64,000 bases of DNA from RGIG3178 sp942492795 (lineage in GTDB: Bacteria > Bacillota > Clostridia > Christensenellales > QAND01), in contig OW818639.1 in NCBI GenBank assembly GCA_942492795.1, positions 1,178,001 through 1,242,000 of the forward strand, given 5' to 3'. The position numbers and the translations under genes are program-made. The notes beneath the pieces were generated by a model. It saw only the letters and a program-made list of their open reading frames with translations. It did not search any database and was not told where the DNA came from. Shown in pieces: positions 16,459 to 24,342 of this stretch (positions are counted from its first letter, which is position 1; each line of letters starts with the position of its first letter).

Positions 16459-16947
16459 ATGACTGAAGAACTTTTGGCATTGGCAGTAGCACTAAAAGAA
16501 CTTAAGTGTTTATCAGTAGAGACTTTGGCGGAGAGACTTTTAATTCAAAAAAAGATGTATCTTCTCCAAGAATCAGGAACAAACTTTGGTTTTATCTATA
16601 ATTGGTATTTAAAGGGCCCATACTGCCCATACTTAACTGAAAAAGCATATGATATTACTCAAAACTATAATCTTAAGGAATTTGAACAATATACGTACAA
16701 AGATGTAATTGCTGAAAAAATCGAAAAGATTAATCAGATGGGAAAATCTGAATCATTTATACGCAGTAAATTAGAAGTTCCTGATTGGTATGAATTACTT
16801 GCTTCTATTCATTACTTGTTTAAGAAAAATCAAATAAAAGATAAACAAAAGAATAAAGAAGATTTATTAAAATATAAGCCAAAATATTGCGCTTATCACT
16901 TTGATTGTGCGTGGGAAGAGCTCATAAAGACAGAATTTGTTAATTAG
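16459..16947 (+). CDS. YwgA/Panacea-like protein of a two-gene low-GC island
   Basis: 162 residues; AAAGGGG lies eight bases before the ATG. Helical N-terminus (LALAVALKELKCLSVETLAERL), then LIQKKMYLLQESG and FIYNWYLKGPYCPYLTEKAYDI. The last block resembles the xWYxxGPYxxxL signature of the YwgA and SocA/DUF4065 (Panacea) families. Panacea domains act as antitoxins in several toxin-antitoxin systems, and ywgA lies next to an HD phosphohydrolase gene (ywfO) in Bacillus. Here the next gene, 14 bases downstream, also encodes an HD phosphohydrolase. Family assignment is by eye and moderate. Codon use is much more A+T-rich than in flanking genes, suggesting transfer. Confidence 0.6.
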   Translation: MTEELLALAVALKELKCLSVETLAERLLIQKKMYLLQESGTNFGFIYNWYLKGPYCPYLTEKAYDITQNYNLKEFEQYTYKDVIAEKIEKINQMGKSESFIRSKLEVPDWYELLASIHYLFKKNQIKDKQKNKEDLLKYKPKYCAYHFDCAWEELIKTEFVN

Positions 16948-16961
16948 ATTGGACTTGCTAT

Positions 16962-18500
16962 ATGGGAAGTTATACAGACAATTTCAACTATAAGTACATA
17001 AATGACGCATTTTACGGGGGAATCGGTTTATCGGAATTTGAAGTTGATTTAATCGATACGCCAGTCTTTCAGAGACTTCGCCACTTAAATCAGCTTGGAA
17101 TGTCTAGCTACGTTTTTCCGTGTGGGGAACACTCTCGATTCGTTCATTCACTTGGCGTACTTTTTATTATGGGAAGAATGTGCAACCATTTATTGGATTC
17201 TCATTCTATTGACTTAAAAGATATTATTAAGCTTAGATGCGCAGCCCTGTTGCATGATATAGGACAATTTCCGCTTTCTCATTTGGGAGAATCTGTTTAT
17301 GGTTATATGGAAATGGTTAGTACAGTGGCGGAAATTAAATTTGGAGAGGGAAGTATTCCGAAAGATAAATCCATAAGCTTAATGAGCAAACTTACTAAAT
17401 ATTCTGAAAAACATGCAGATCATGAGAAGCTTGGAAAATATATAATTATGAACAATGATCAAATATCCGGGTTGCTGAAAAGTGCTGAACTTGATCCTAT
17501 TGAAATTGGAAATATTGTAACAGGCGAAATTGGACCTTCAAAGCCTATATATTCGCAATTGTTGCATTCGAGCTTGGATGCTGATCGATTGGATTATTTA
17601 TTAAGAGATTCTGCTCAAACTGGTGTAAAATACGGTATGGTAGATTTAGATTATATTATTAGATTAATGAAAGTTGCAGATTTTAAATATCGAGATGAAG
17701 CTCTAAATGAAATAAAAATAAATATTATTGCTTTTAATAAAAAGGGACAACATGCACTTGAACATTTTTTAATGTCAAGGTATTTTCATTATTCACAGGT
17801 TATTGGGCATAAAACGACTACTGCCTTTGAAAGTATCACTAAATTATTATATTATATATTAATAAGTAAGCATAAATTTGTTTTTAATTCTATTCAAGAT
17901 ATACGAGACAATATAAACAAACCTGGATTTTTAAATTTTACAGATGAAACTCTTTTTAAAGCTTTTGATGACTTTTATGAAGAGACTGATGACATGCAAT
18001 TTAAAGACTTTTATTGGTCTGTTAAATGCAGGATTAGACCAAGAACAGTTATTGATGAAAAAGATTTAATTAACAAAAATATGAAACCACTAGTGTTTTC
18101 TAATGAAAGATATAGGTATTTAAACAAGATTATGAAATCAGCAAGTGTTCCTTGTGAAGAAATATGTCGCTTGCTGGAGATTGATACAGAATACTTAGCA
18201 TACAAAGAGTTTTCTGTAAATGTTGAGTGCTTAACTACCGGGAATAGTCCCGATTATTTGTCAAGCGAAGAATTTGCACAAAGCGATTTTATTAACGCTG
18301 TAAAACTAGTAGATAAAGATGGATCAGTCTCTTTTTTAGCATTAGATAAAGCATCTATAATTAATAAATTAACAGATTACTCATCTATAGCATTTTATGT
18401 TTTTTACGTCGAACGTCATGACAAAGATAAAGATGAACTTGATCAAATTTTTGAAAGTGCAAAGAATTATATAAGTTCTTTAGGAACAGTTATGCAATGA
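16962..18500 (+). CDS. HD-domain phosphohydrolase, SAMHD1/YwfO-like
   Basis: 512 residues. The N-terminal half contains the HD catalytic core: His62 in SRFVHSLGV, His98-Asp99 in LLHDIGQFPLSH and Asp206 in SSLDADRLDYLLRDS, matching the H...HD...D metal ligands of SAMHD1 and dGTPase-like enzymes. DTPVFQRLRHLNQLG is also characteristic. Such enzymes split deoxynucleoside triphosphates or related nucleotides, and some act against phages by draining dNTPs. The C-terminal half (after about residue 330) is not recognised. Ribosome binding site is weak, so translation may depend on the preceding gene. Low-GC like its partner, unlike the neighbourhood. Confidence 0.83.
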   Translation: MGSYTDNFNYKYINDAFYGGIGLSEFEVDLIDTPVFQRLRHLNQLGMSSYVFPCGEHSRFVHSLGVLFIMGRMCNHLLDSHSIDLKDIIKLRCAALLHDIGQFPLSHLGESVYGYMEMVSTVAEIKFGEGSIPKDKSISLMSKLTKYSEKHADHEKLGKYIIMNNDQISGLLKSAELDPIEIGNIVTGEIGPSKPIYSQLLHSSLDADRLDYLLRDSAQTGVKYGMVDLDYIIRLMKVADFKYRDEALNEIKINIIAFNKKGQHALEHFLMSRYFHYSQVIGHKTTTAFESITKLLYYILISKHKFVFNSIQDIRDNINKPGFLNFTDETLFKAFDDFYEETDDMQFKDFYWSVKCRIRPRTVIDEKDLINKNMKPLVFSNERYRYLNKIMKSASVPCEEICRLLEIDTEYLAYKEFSVNVECLTTGNSPDYLSSEEFAQSDFINAVKLVDKDGSVSFLALDKASIINKLTDYSSIAFYVFYVERHDKDKDELDQIFESAKNYISSLGTVMQ

Positions 18501-18553
18501 AATTAAAAACACCGAGGCGGTTCCCTTGTTCCATTTAACAACCAGATATATCC

Positions 18554-19327
18554 CTATGCCAGCGGGTCTTTCCCCACAACCTTTGTTTTTGCAATAAACC
18601 CCTCCTGTGCAAAATCGGTCTTTAAAAACTCCCGGACAAATTCCTTTGCCAGCGCTTGATTCTGCGAAGCAAACGGGATCGCGAGCGCATGCGATATGGC
18701 ACTTCCGCAAACACGGCTTTCTCCAAGATCAAATTCGACGGTCTGATACAGCGAATTGAGTTCCTCACAAGAGAGGTTCATTTCATCCGGAAGGTTTGCG
18801 TAGGGCTTGCCGCTGTTGCGCGCGCCGCTTAAATAGGTGAACATGTATTGCGGGCGCGGTTCCTGCCCCGTTTTTAACACGATGCGCCCCGGATGCTCCA
18901 ACAATTTTTGGCTCAGCCCCGGCTCAAAGTTGTCCGCAAGCATGCAAGCCATGACGGCACGGTAACCGCCGGGATCGCCGGACGGATCAAAATGCCCGAA
19001 AGTGGTGTTCGGGTCAAGCAACGTCTGCTTCCACGTCTGTTCCGATATCGTTGCCCCTTCCTTTGCGGCCATCACCGCCATGCTGTTTCCGGCGAATACG
19101 AGGTATCCGTCGGCATAATCGGGCATCATCATGCTTTGAATAATCGCATCGTCCGCCAGGACGATCAGATCGCAGCGCTCGTTTGCCATCAGGCGGCGAA
19201 TGCAATCCACCGAACCTCCGGGCTTTAGGATCACATCGACATCCGGATGGTTTTGTTTAAACCGTGCTGCCGAATCCTTCATCTGCTTGCTGACGCAACC
19301 TGCGTGTAAAATATGCAGTTCTTGCAT
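18554..19327 (-). CDS. WtpA/ModA-like oxyanion-binding protein without a signal peptide
   Basis: 257 residues. The opening LHILHAGCVSKQMKDSAARF and HPDVDVILKPGGSVDCIRRL match the start of mature tungstate/molybdate-binding proteins (WtpA type). NERCDLIVLADDAIIQSMM, GNSMAVMAAK and DPSGDPGGYRAVMA are further blocks of that family. Family members are normally secreted and carry an N-terminal signal; here the protein starts directly at strand 1, and an in-frame stop lies about 40 bases upstream with no alternative start, so it should stay in the cytoplasm. GGAGG precedes the ATG. It lies back to back with a BtuCD-type importer and a probable Moco riboswitch. It may be an intracellular molybdate/tungstate sensor or store. 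Confidence 0.8.
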   Translation of the reverse strand: MQELHILHAGCVSKQMKDSAARFKQNHPDVDVILKPGGSVDCIRRLMANERCDLIVLADDAIIQSMMMPDYADGYLVFAGNSMAVMAAKEGATISEQTWKQTLLDPNTTFGHFDPSGDPGGYRAVMACMLADNFEPGLSQKLLEHPGRIVLKTGQEPRPQYMFTYLSGARNSGKPYANLPDEMNLSCEELNSLYQTVEFDLGESRVCGSAISHALAIPFASQNQALAKEFVREFLKTDFAQEGFIAKTKVVGKDPLA

Positions 19328-19360
19328 TTCCTGTTGCCTCCGATACCTTTTGTTATCTTC

Positions 19361-19388
19361 AGTTTAACGCATGAGAAGAATCTGTCAA
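19361..19388 (-). promoter_or_regulatory. Promoter of the WtpA-like gene
   Basis: On the minus strand TTGACA and TAAACT are separated by 16 bases, 34 bases before the start codon. Confidence 0.65.
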
Positions 19389-19457
19389 GCAATACTTGAA
19401 CAAGGCATACTTGCGAAAAAAATATTTAAAACGATATCCTTAGAAGGAAATATCGCA

Positions 19458-19486
19458 TTGACTTATGGCGCTTATAATTATACTAT
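19458..19486 (+). promoter_or_regulatory. Promoter of the importer operon
   Basis: TTGACT followed by TATACT (15-base spacing) or TACTAT (17-base spacing), placed so that the transcript would begin just before the structured leader. Confidence 0.6.
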
Positions 19487-19540
19487 TAATATAAAATATA
19501 AACTGTTTCAACATCCGGGCTGATAAAGCCCACAACAGAA

Positions 19541-19650
19541 TATACGAAATTTCCGAGCATGCCTGTCTAAACGCTTAAGCGCACGGCATCATGCCATTGG
19601 GTTATGAGGGAAACGTCATGGCCTCCCGTTTGGAAAGGAAAATGCGCAGA
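19541..19650 (+). ncRNA. Probable molybdenum-cofactor (Moco) riboswitch
   Basis: The leader contains TTTCCGAGC at its 5' side and GGAAAGG at its 3' side, which can pair to close the domain, a hairpin ATGCC/GGCAT, a GGGTTATGA/TCATGGCC arm and the block GGCCTCCCG. These are features I associate with the Moco RNA class. An intrinsic terminator follows 30 bases later. The downstream genes encode an importer of a type known to carry molybdate. No cobalamin box is present. Identification is from memory of the consensus, not from a model search. Confidence 0.55.
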
Positions 19651-19679
19651 GAATGATTTGCCGATGGCAAATTTGTATG

Positions 19680-19706
19680 CGGCTCCTTTCGGAGCCGTTT
19701 TTTTTT
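19680..19706 (+). terminator. Terminator in the importer leader
   Basis: Stem CGGCTCC / GGAGCCG, loop TTTC, then at least eight T. It lies 70 bases upstream of the first importer gene and so acts as a conditional terminator. A second hairpin ATTTGCC/GGCAAAT lies just before it and may be part of the switch. Confidence 0.82.
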
Positions 19707-19776
19707 GTAGATCGATGAGGGACAGCCTTATTGAATAAGAGTTCAACCGTCCCGCAAAAAGGAAAGGGGAAATGGC

Positions 19777-20823
19777 ATGCAGGGTTCTTCGGCGCTTACG
19801 CGCAACCGTAGCAGAGAGAAAAAGACTATCGTCGTTTTGATTGCAGTATTGCTTGCAACGGCGGTGGTTTCGCTGACTATGGGACGCTATGGCATCGCCG
19901 TTGACAGGATACTAAAAGTCCTTTGGGAAGGGATTACAGGCAAAGCTGATCCCGCCAATTATGAAGCAAGCGTCGTGCTGTTTATCATACGCATCCCAAG
20001 GCTTCTGCTGGCGATCCTGGTCGGCGCGGCGCTTTCCGCAGCGGGGGCATCGTATCAGGGCCTTTTCAAAAATCCGATGGTTTCGCCCGATATATTGGGC
20101 GTGTCCGCGGGCGCGGGTTTCGGCGCCTCCATCGGGCTGTTGTTGAATTGGGGAGATATCCCTGTTCAACTGATGGCGCTGTGCTTCGGACTTCTTGCCG
20201 TGCTGGCGGTGCTGGCGCTGAGCACGGCGATCGGGCGCGGAAGCAGCACTCTGTTGATCATGGTACTCAGCGGAACGGTCATATCTTCCATATTTTCCTC
20301 GTTCAATTCCCTGATCAAATACGTGGCAGACCAGAGTTCCAAACTTCCTGAAATCACATTCTGGCTCATGGGCAGCTTTGCCAAGTCGGGCAGCTACCGC
20401 AACGTGATCGTGATGCTCATCGCGGTGGCGCTCGGCGCTTTGCCGCTTTTTCTGCTGCGTTGGAAAATGAACGTCCTGTCTTTTGGCGAGGAAGAAGCGC
20501 AGTCGATGGGCGTCAATACAAAACAGCTGCGCATTATCATCATCATCACTTCGACATTGCTGACCGCCTCGTCGGTAGCGCTCTGCGGCATGATCGGCTG
20601 GGTGGGATTGATCATCCCGCATATTTCGCGTTTTCTCGTCGGGCCGAATTACAATATCTTACTGCCGACCTCCATGCTCAACGGTGCCATTTTCATGCTT
20701 GCCGTGGACAACATCGCCCGCACCATCACCGCCGGGGAAATTCCGCTCGGCGTGCTGACGTCTATTATCGGCGCGCCATTTTTCATCTACATGATGTTCA
20801 AAGGAAGGAAGGGTTGGGTATGA
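19777..20823 (+). CDS. BtuC/FecCD-type ABC importer permease, probably molybdate/tungstate (MolB-like)
   Basis: 348 residues, about nine or ten hydrophobic segments. Family motifs: RIPRLLLAILVGAALSAAGA, GVSAGAGFGASIGLLL, and GWVGLIIPHISRFLVGPNY near the C-terminus, the loop that contacts the ATPase. Type II importers of this kind carry cobalamin, haem, iron-siderophores, or molybdate/tungstate (MolBCA of Haemophilus). The probable Moco leader and the divergent WtpA-like gene favour molybdate or tungstate; this is inference. The stop overlaps the ATPase start by four bases. Confidence 0.9.
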   Translation: MQGSSALTRNRSREKKTIVVLIAVLLATAVVSLTMGRYGIAVDRILKVLWEGITGKADPANYEASVVLFIIRIPRLLLAILVGAALSAAGASYQGLFKNPMVSPDILGVSAGAGFGASIGLLLNWGDIPVQLMALCFGLLAVLAVLALSTAIGRGSSTLLIMVLSGTVISSIFSSFNSLIKYVADQSSKLPEITFWLMGSFAKSGSYRNVIVMLIAVALGALPLFLLRWKMNVLSFGEEEAQSMGVNTKQLRIIIIITSTLLTASSVALCGMIGWVGLIIPHISRFLVGPNYNILLPTSMLNGAIFMLAVDNIARTITAGEIPLGVLTSIIGAPFFIYMMFKGRKGWV

Positions 20824-21602
20824 AGCTGGAATTTGACGCGGTCACATGCGGATACAATGGCAAAGCTGTCGTGAGCGGATTTTCCGCAGCGCTTCACTCC
20901 GGCGAGATCCTTTGCCTTTTGGGCCCAAACGGCGTGGGAAAGACGACCTTGTTTAAAACCGTGCTGGGATTTGTAAAGACAATGGGCGGGCGGATACTCA
21001 TCGACGGGCGGGACGCACACACATTGAGCAAAATCGAATTTGCCCGCGTTGTCGCGTATGTACCGCAGGCGCATGTGCCGCCGTTTCCGTTCACGGCGAA
21101 GGATGTTGTGTTGATGGGACGCACGGCGCACATCGGCGCTTTCGGTTCACCCTCCCGGCACGATCACCGCATCACTGAAGAAACGATGGAGAGCCTTTCC
21201 ATCGATCATTTGCAGGACAGGATCTACACCGAATTGTCCGGAGGGGAACGGCAAATGGTGCTTGTCGCAAGGGCGCTGGCACAGGAACCCGCTTTTTTAA
21301 TGATGGACGAGCCGACTTCCAACCTTGATTTCGGAAATCAGGTTCGTGTTTTGGAGCAGGTAAAGCGGCTTGCGGATAAAGGGCTGGGCATTCTTATGAC
21401 CACGCATTTTCCGGATCACGCATTCCAATGTCATGGGAATGTGGTGCTCATGCAAAAGGATTCACGCTTCCTGTTTGGAACCGCTGTTGAGGTCATCACG
21501 GAGGATAATTTGAAAGCCGCCTACAACATCGATGTCAATGTGCTCGAACACAGCATCCAAGGGCAAATGATCCGCTATTGCCTGCCTGTACTGAACCACT
21601 AG
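20820..21602 (+). CDS. ABC importer ATPase, FepC/BtuD/MolC-like
   Basis: 260 residues from the ATG that overlaps the permease stop; a much longer frame extending into the permease gene is an artefact. Walker A GPNGVGKTT (residues 35-43), Q-loop YVPQAH, signature LSGGERQMVLVARAL, Walker B FLMMDEPTSNLD and switch His in MTTHFPDHAF are all intact. Powers the preceding permease from the cytoplasmic face. Confidence 0.93.
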   Translation: MKLEFDAVTCGYNGKAVVSGFSAALHSGEILCLLGPNGVGKTTLFKTVLGFVKTMGGRILIDGRDAHTLSKIEFARVVAYVPQAHVPPFPFTAKDVVLMGRTAHIGAFGSPSRHDHRITEETMESLSIDHLQDRIYTELSGGERQMVLVARALAQEPAFLMMDEPTSNLDFGNQVRVLEQVKRLADKGLGILMTTHFPDHAFQCHGNVVLMQKDSRFLFGTAVEVITEDNLKAAYNIDVNVLEHSIQGQMIRYCLPVLNH

Positions 21603-21636
21603 ACGCAAAGCGTCACTTATAGAGGGGGATATATTC

Positions 21637-22704
21637 ATGAAGCGAAAGACCAAACAATTCTTACTCTGCGCACTGGCAATTGCCATGTGCCTCTGCCTCG
21701 CGGCGTGCGCCCAAACGACGGCTACCCCGTCGGCAGCTCAAACCAGAACGGTCAAGGATTCCAAGGGCACGGACATCGCCATTCCGCTCAATGTGGTGCG
21801 CGTATGCCCGCGCATCGGCGCGTTCAGCCAAATCACTTCAATGCTTGGAGCGCCGGAGAAGATCGTAGCATCCATCACAACCCTATCCGCCACCTTTAAA
21901 AAGGTGTTCCCGACGTTTGGCAACAAAGCCGGCAAGGACTCGAGCAACATCGAAGACATCATTGCTTCGGGCGCTCAGGTCGCATACGGGCCGAACTATT
22001 CGGATGACCAGATAACACAGCTCAACAAAGCGGGTATCGCCGTGGTACGCATGGATGTGTTTTCCACCGTCGAGCAGATGAAGGCTTGCGTTACGACCAT
22101 AGGCTCTATCTTAGGAGGGGGCGCCGTTGACAAAGCGAAGGCATTCAACACGTATTATGACGGGAACATCGCCTATGTCTCCAATATCACCAAAAACCTG
22201 AAGACCGAAAACAAAGTCAGAATTTTAGCCCTGTACTACAGCGCGGGCGCTTTTACCACCATCAATGCCAGCGACATCTGCTCCGAATACATCAAAGCGG
22301 CGGGCGGAATCAACGTTGCGGCAGAGTTCCAGGGAACGAAAAGCACTACCGGATCTACGTCCATGACCGTCAACGCGGAGCAGATTGTGGCATGGAAGCC
22401 CGATCTTATCATCACGATGACCAAGGACGGTAAGGACGCGATTTTAAAGGACGCCAGCTTAAAAACGCTTGCTGCCGTCAAGTCCGGCAAGGTATACGTC
22501 ATTCCGGAAGGAACCTATCCGTGGTCTGTCAGAAGCGGTGAAGGCGCGATGATGCCCCTGTGGGTCGGAAAAATCATGTATCCCGAACTGTTTGGAGATT
22601 TGAACATGGAACAGAAAGTGAAGGAATTCTTCAAAACATTCTACAACTATGACCTGAGCGCCGAAGAACTCGTGGCCATCCTGAAAACGGACATCAATAA
22701 ATAA
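21637..22704 (+). CDS. Substrate-binding lipoprotein of the importer (TroA-like fold, MolA-like)
   Basis: 355 residues. Signal peptide with lipobox LAAC (Cys near residue 24), so the protein is lipid-anchored outside the membrane. Type III periplasmic-binding fold: VKDSKGTDIAIPLNVVRVCPR at the start of the mature domain, ASGAQVAYGP, KPDLIITM and VYVIPEGTYPWSVRSGEGAMMP near the end. The last block, with the motif WSVRSGEG, is compatible with binding an oxyanion. AGAGGGGG precedes the ATG. Third gene of the operon. Confidence 0.88.
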   Translation: MKRKTKQFLLCALAIAMCLCLAACAQTTATPSAAQTRTVKDSKGTDIAIPLNVVRVCPRIGAFSQITSMLGAPEKIVASITTLSATFKKVFPTFGNKAGKDSSNIEDIIASGAQVAYGPNYSDDQITQLNKAGIAVVRMDVFSTVEQMKACVTTIGSILGGGAVDKAKAFNTYYDGNIAYVSNITKNLKTENKVRILALYYSAGAFTTINASDICSEYIKAAGGINVAAEFQGTKSTTGSTSMTVNAEQIVAWKPDLIITMTKDGKDAILKDASLKTLAAVKSGKVYVIPEGTYPWSVRSGEGAMMPLWVGKIMYPELFGDLNMEQKVKEFFKTFYNYDLSAEELVAILKTDINK

Positions 22705-22716
22705 CCATCAACGAAT

Positions 22717-22746
22717 TCGGACGCTTCCCACCGCGGAGGCGTCCGA
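22717..22746 (+). promoter_or_regulatory. Hairpin between the binding protein and methyltransferase genes
   Basis: TCGGACGC / GCGTCCGA arms around 14 bases, with no T run. It may stabilise or attenuate the operon message rather than end it. Confidence 0.45.
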
Positions 22747-22765
22747 TTGTAAAGGAGAGACAGAC

Positions 22766-23596
22766 ATGCAAGGATTGTTAAACTGGGAAGCCATACAAAA
22801 ACTGATGTTTCGGAATATAGAAAGCGCTACGCAAAACAGACCGCCGGTGATGTGGGGAACACAGGCGGCCATGTACAACCAGATGGCGCGGATGGAGACG
22901 GAATATACCCAAAACCAGCTGGCGGAGCTGCTGTTGACTCCCGAAGATACCGTGCTGGACATCGGATGCGGCCCGGGGCGGTTGTCGGTTCCGATTGCAA
23001 AAAGGGTCAAGGCGGTGACTTCGCTGGATGTTGCGCCTCAGATGCTGGCATTCTGCGAAAAAAACGCGAAGGCCGCGGGCTTGGACAACGTTACGACCCG
23101 TTTGTTGGACTGGAACGACGCCATCATCGGCGAAAATATCCAGCAGCATGATGTGGTTATCGCGTCGAGATCCGTCGGCATGCAGGATGTGATGAAGCTC
23201 AACGCTGTGGCTAAAAAACATGTGTTTGTGCTGTCGTTTGCGCAGACCCCAAGCCTGAAGGAGGTTCGGGATTCCTTCTTCATCGGCGTCAGCGACGATA
23301 TCAGCCATATGCCGCCGCAGAACAGGATGTTCGGCTACAATGTCACATTCAACCTGCTGTATGACATGGGCATCGACCCGTCCGTTAAGCTCATCACCGA
23401 CGGATTCCACAAGGACTTTGCGAGCAGGCAAGAAGCGTACGATGATTTGAGGACGCTGTGTAACTTCCCCAAGGAAAAGGAAGATGTCTATCGCTCCAAC
23501 GTCGACAAATGGTTGACACAAGGCAAGGATGGCGGATTTGTATTCCGCCGCGAGACCAAAACCTATGTCATACATTGGGAACCGAAGGCGCTTTAG
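22766..23596 (+). CDS. Class I SAM-dependent methyltransferase
   Basis: 276 residues; AAAGGAGAG lies before the ATG. SAM motif I VLDIGCGPGRLS (near residue 60) and an Asp at the end of strand 2 (TSLDVAPQML) are clear, and LLDWND is motif II. HDVVIASRSVGMQ looks like the post-motif region. It is the last gene of the importer operon. Methyltransferases of this kind often lie beside metal or metalloid transporters in anaerobes, but the substrate and any link to molybdenum or tungsten are unknown. Confidence 0.82.
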   Translation: MQGLLNWEAIQKLMFRNIESATQNRPPVMWGTQAAMYNQMARMETEYTQNQLAELLLTPEDTVLDIGCGPGRLSVPIAKRVKAVTSLDVAPQMLAFCEKNAKAAGLDNVTTRLLDWNDAIIGENIQQHDVVIASRSVGMQDVMKLNAVAKKHVFVLSFAQTPSLKEVRDSFFIGVSDDISHMPPQNRMFGYNVTFNLLYDMGIDPSVKLITDGFHKDFASRQEAYDDLRTLCNFPKEKEDVYRSNVDKWLTQGKDGGFVFRRETKTYVIHWEPKAL

Positions 23597-23622
23597 AAGC
23601 ACGCAGAGGTCAGGAGAAAACA

Positions 23623-23657
23623 AAATACCGCCCGTGCGCGATTGCCGGGCGGTATTT
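23623..23657. terminator. Bidirectional terminator
   Basis: AAATACCGCCCG / CGGGCGGTATTT stem, flanked by A-rich and T-rich ends; serves the importer operon and the converging hicB-like gene. Confidence 0.75.
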
Positions 23658-23731
23658 CATATTGCAAGCATTGGTCACAGAAACAGGCTGGTCGTTGAAG
23701 GCACATATAAAGCAGCACTATGCCAAGATAA

Positions 23732-24115
23732 TCACTTCAACCGTTCCGCTAACGCATCCCGCAACACATGCGAGAGGCTAAGGCCGGATTCACGGGCTTT
23801 GTCATCCATCCATTTCGGAATGGATACGCTGCGGCGCACGGGCGTCATATCCTTTTTAAGGGCATAATCCTCCGTATCGGCTTCCACAAACGATACAAAA
23901 CCGTTTCGCGCAGCAAAGGAATCCGAAGAGGACGCACATGGGATTACATCATTCTTCTTTTGCGCTGCGCCCAGCCATACGCAAAGCGCTTCCTTGGCCA
24001 TGTGGAACGCATCCAAAGGCGTAGTACCCTCGGTGGTGCAGCCGTGAAGATCGGGGAAGGAAACGCTGTAACCGGCATCCGTCTTTTCAAAAACGGCAGG
24101 AAACGAATATGTCAT
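23732..24115 (-). CDS. HicB-family antitoxin-like protein, solitary
   Basis: 127 residues from the ATG with AAAGGTG upstream; a longer frame lacks a ribosome binding site. N-terminal HicB fold: SFPAVFEKTDAGYSVSFPDLHGCTTEGTT, then DAFHMAKEAL. C-terminal ribbon-helix-helix: VRRSVSIPKWMDDKARESGL. HicB normally neutralises and represses with HicA, a small dsRBD-like RNase. I find no HicA-type gene on either side, so this is an orphan regulator or a remnant of a toxin-antitoxin pair. Confidence 0.85.
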   Translation of the reverse strand: MTYSFPAVFEKTDAGYSVSFPDLHGCTTEGTTPLDAFHMAKEALCVWLGAAQKKNDVIPCASSSDSFAARNGFVSFVEADTEDYALKKDMTPVRRSVSIPKWMDDKARESGLSLSHVLRDALAERLK

Positions 24116-24293
24116 GCAAACACGCACCTTTTGAACAATATAAAGAATGGGGTTCTTGTGCCGTATCACAGGGTCGGTTCCCGAAACACGGCGACGCTAT
24201 CCCTATCATAGTACGCACAGCAAGCGATAACAATAGTCCGAAACGGACTGACGTCATCATTGCGCTGCGGCAGGTTTCTTTGCGCGACGTCAA

Positions 24294-24322
24294 TTGCAGC
24301 GCGTCCTTGAAGATGCTATCAT
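24294..24322 (+). promoter_or_regulatory. Promoter of mnmA
   Basis: TTGCAG and TATCAT separated by 17 bases; -10 ends 20 bases before the start codon. Confidence 0.65.
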
Positions 24323-24342
24323 AGGGGCACGGAGGGGATTCG

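Noticed and set aside
19541..19650. Cobalamin riboswitch in front of the BtuCD-type importer
   Set aside because: No B12 box and no matching core; the leader fits the Moco class better.
20460..20819. Extended N-terminus of the importer ATPase
   Set aside because: It reads the permease gene in another frame, has no homology, and the ATG at 20820 overlaps the permease stop as expected for coupled genes.
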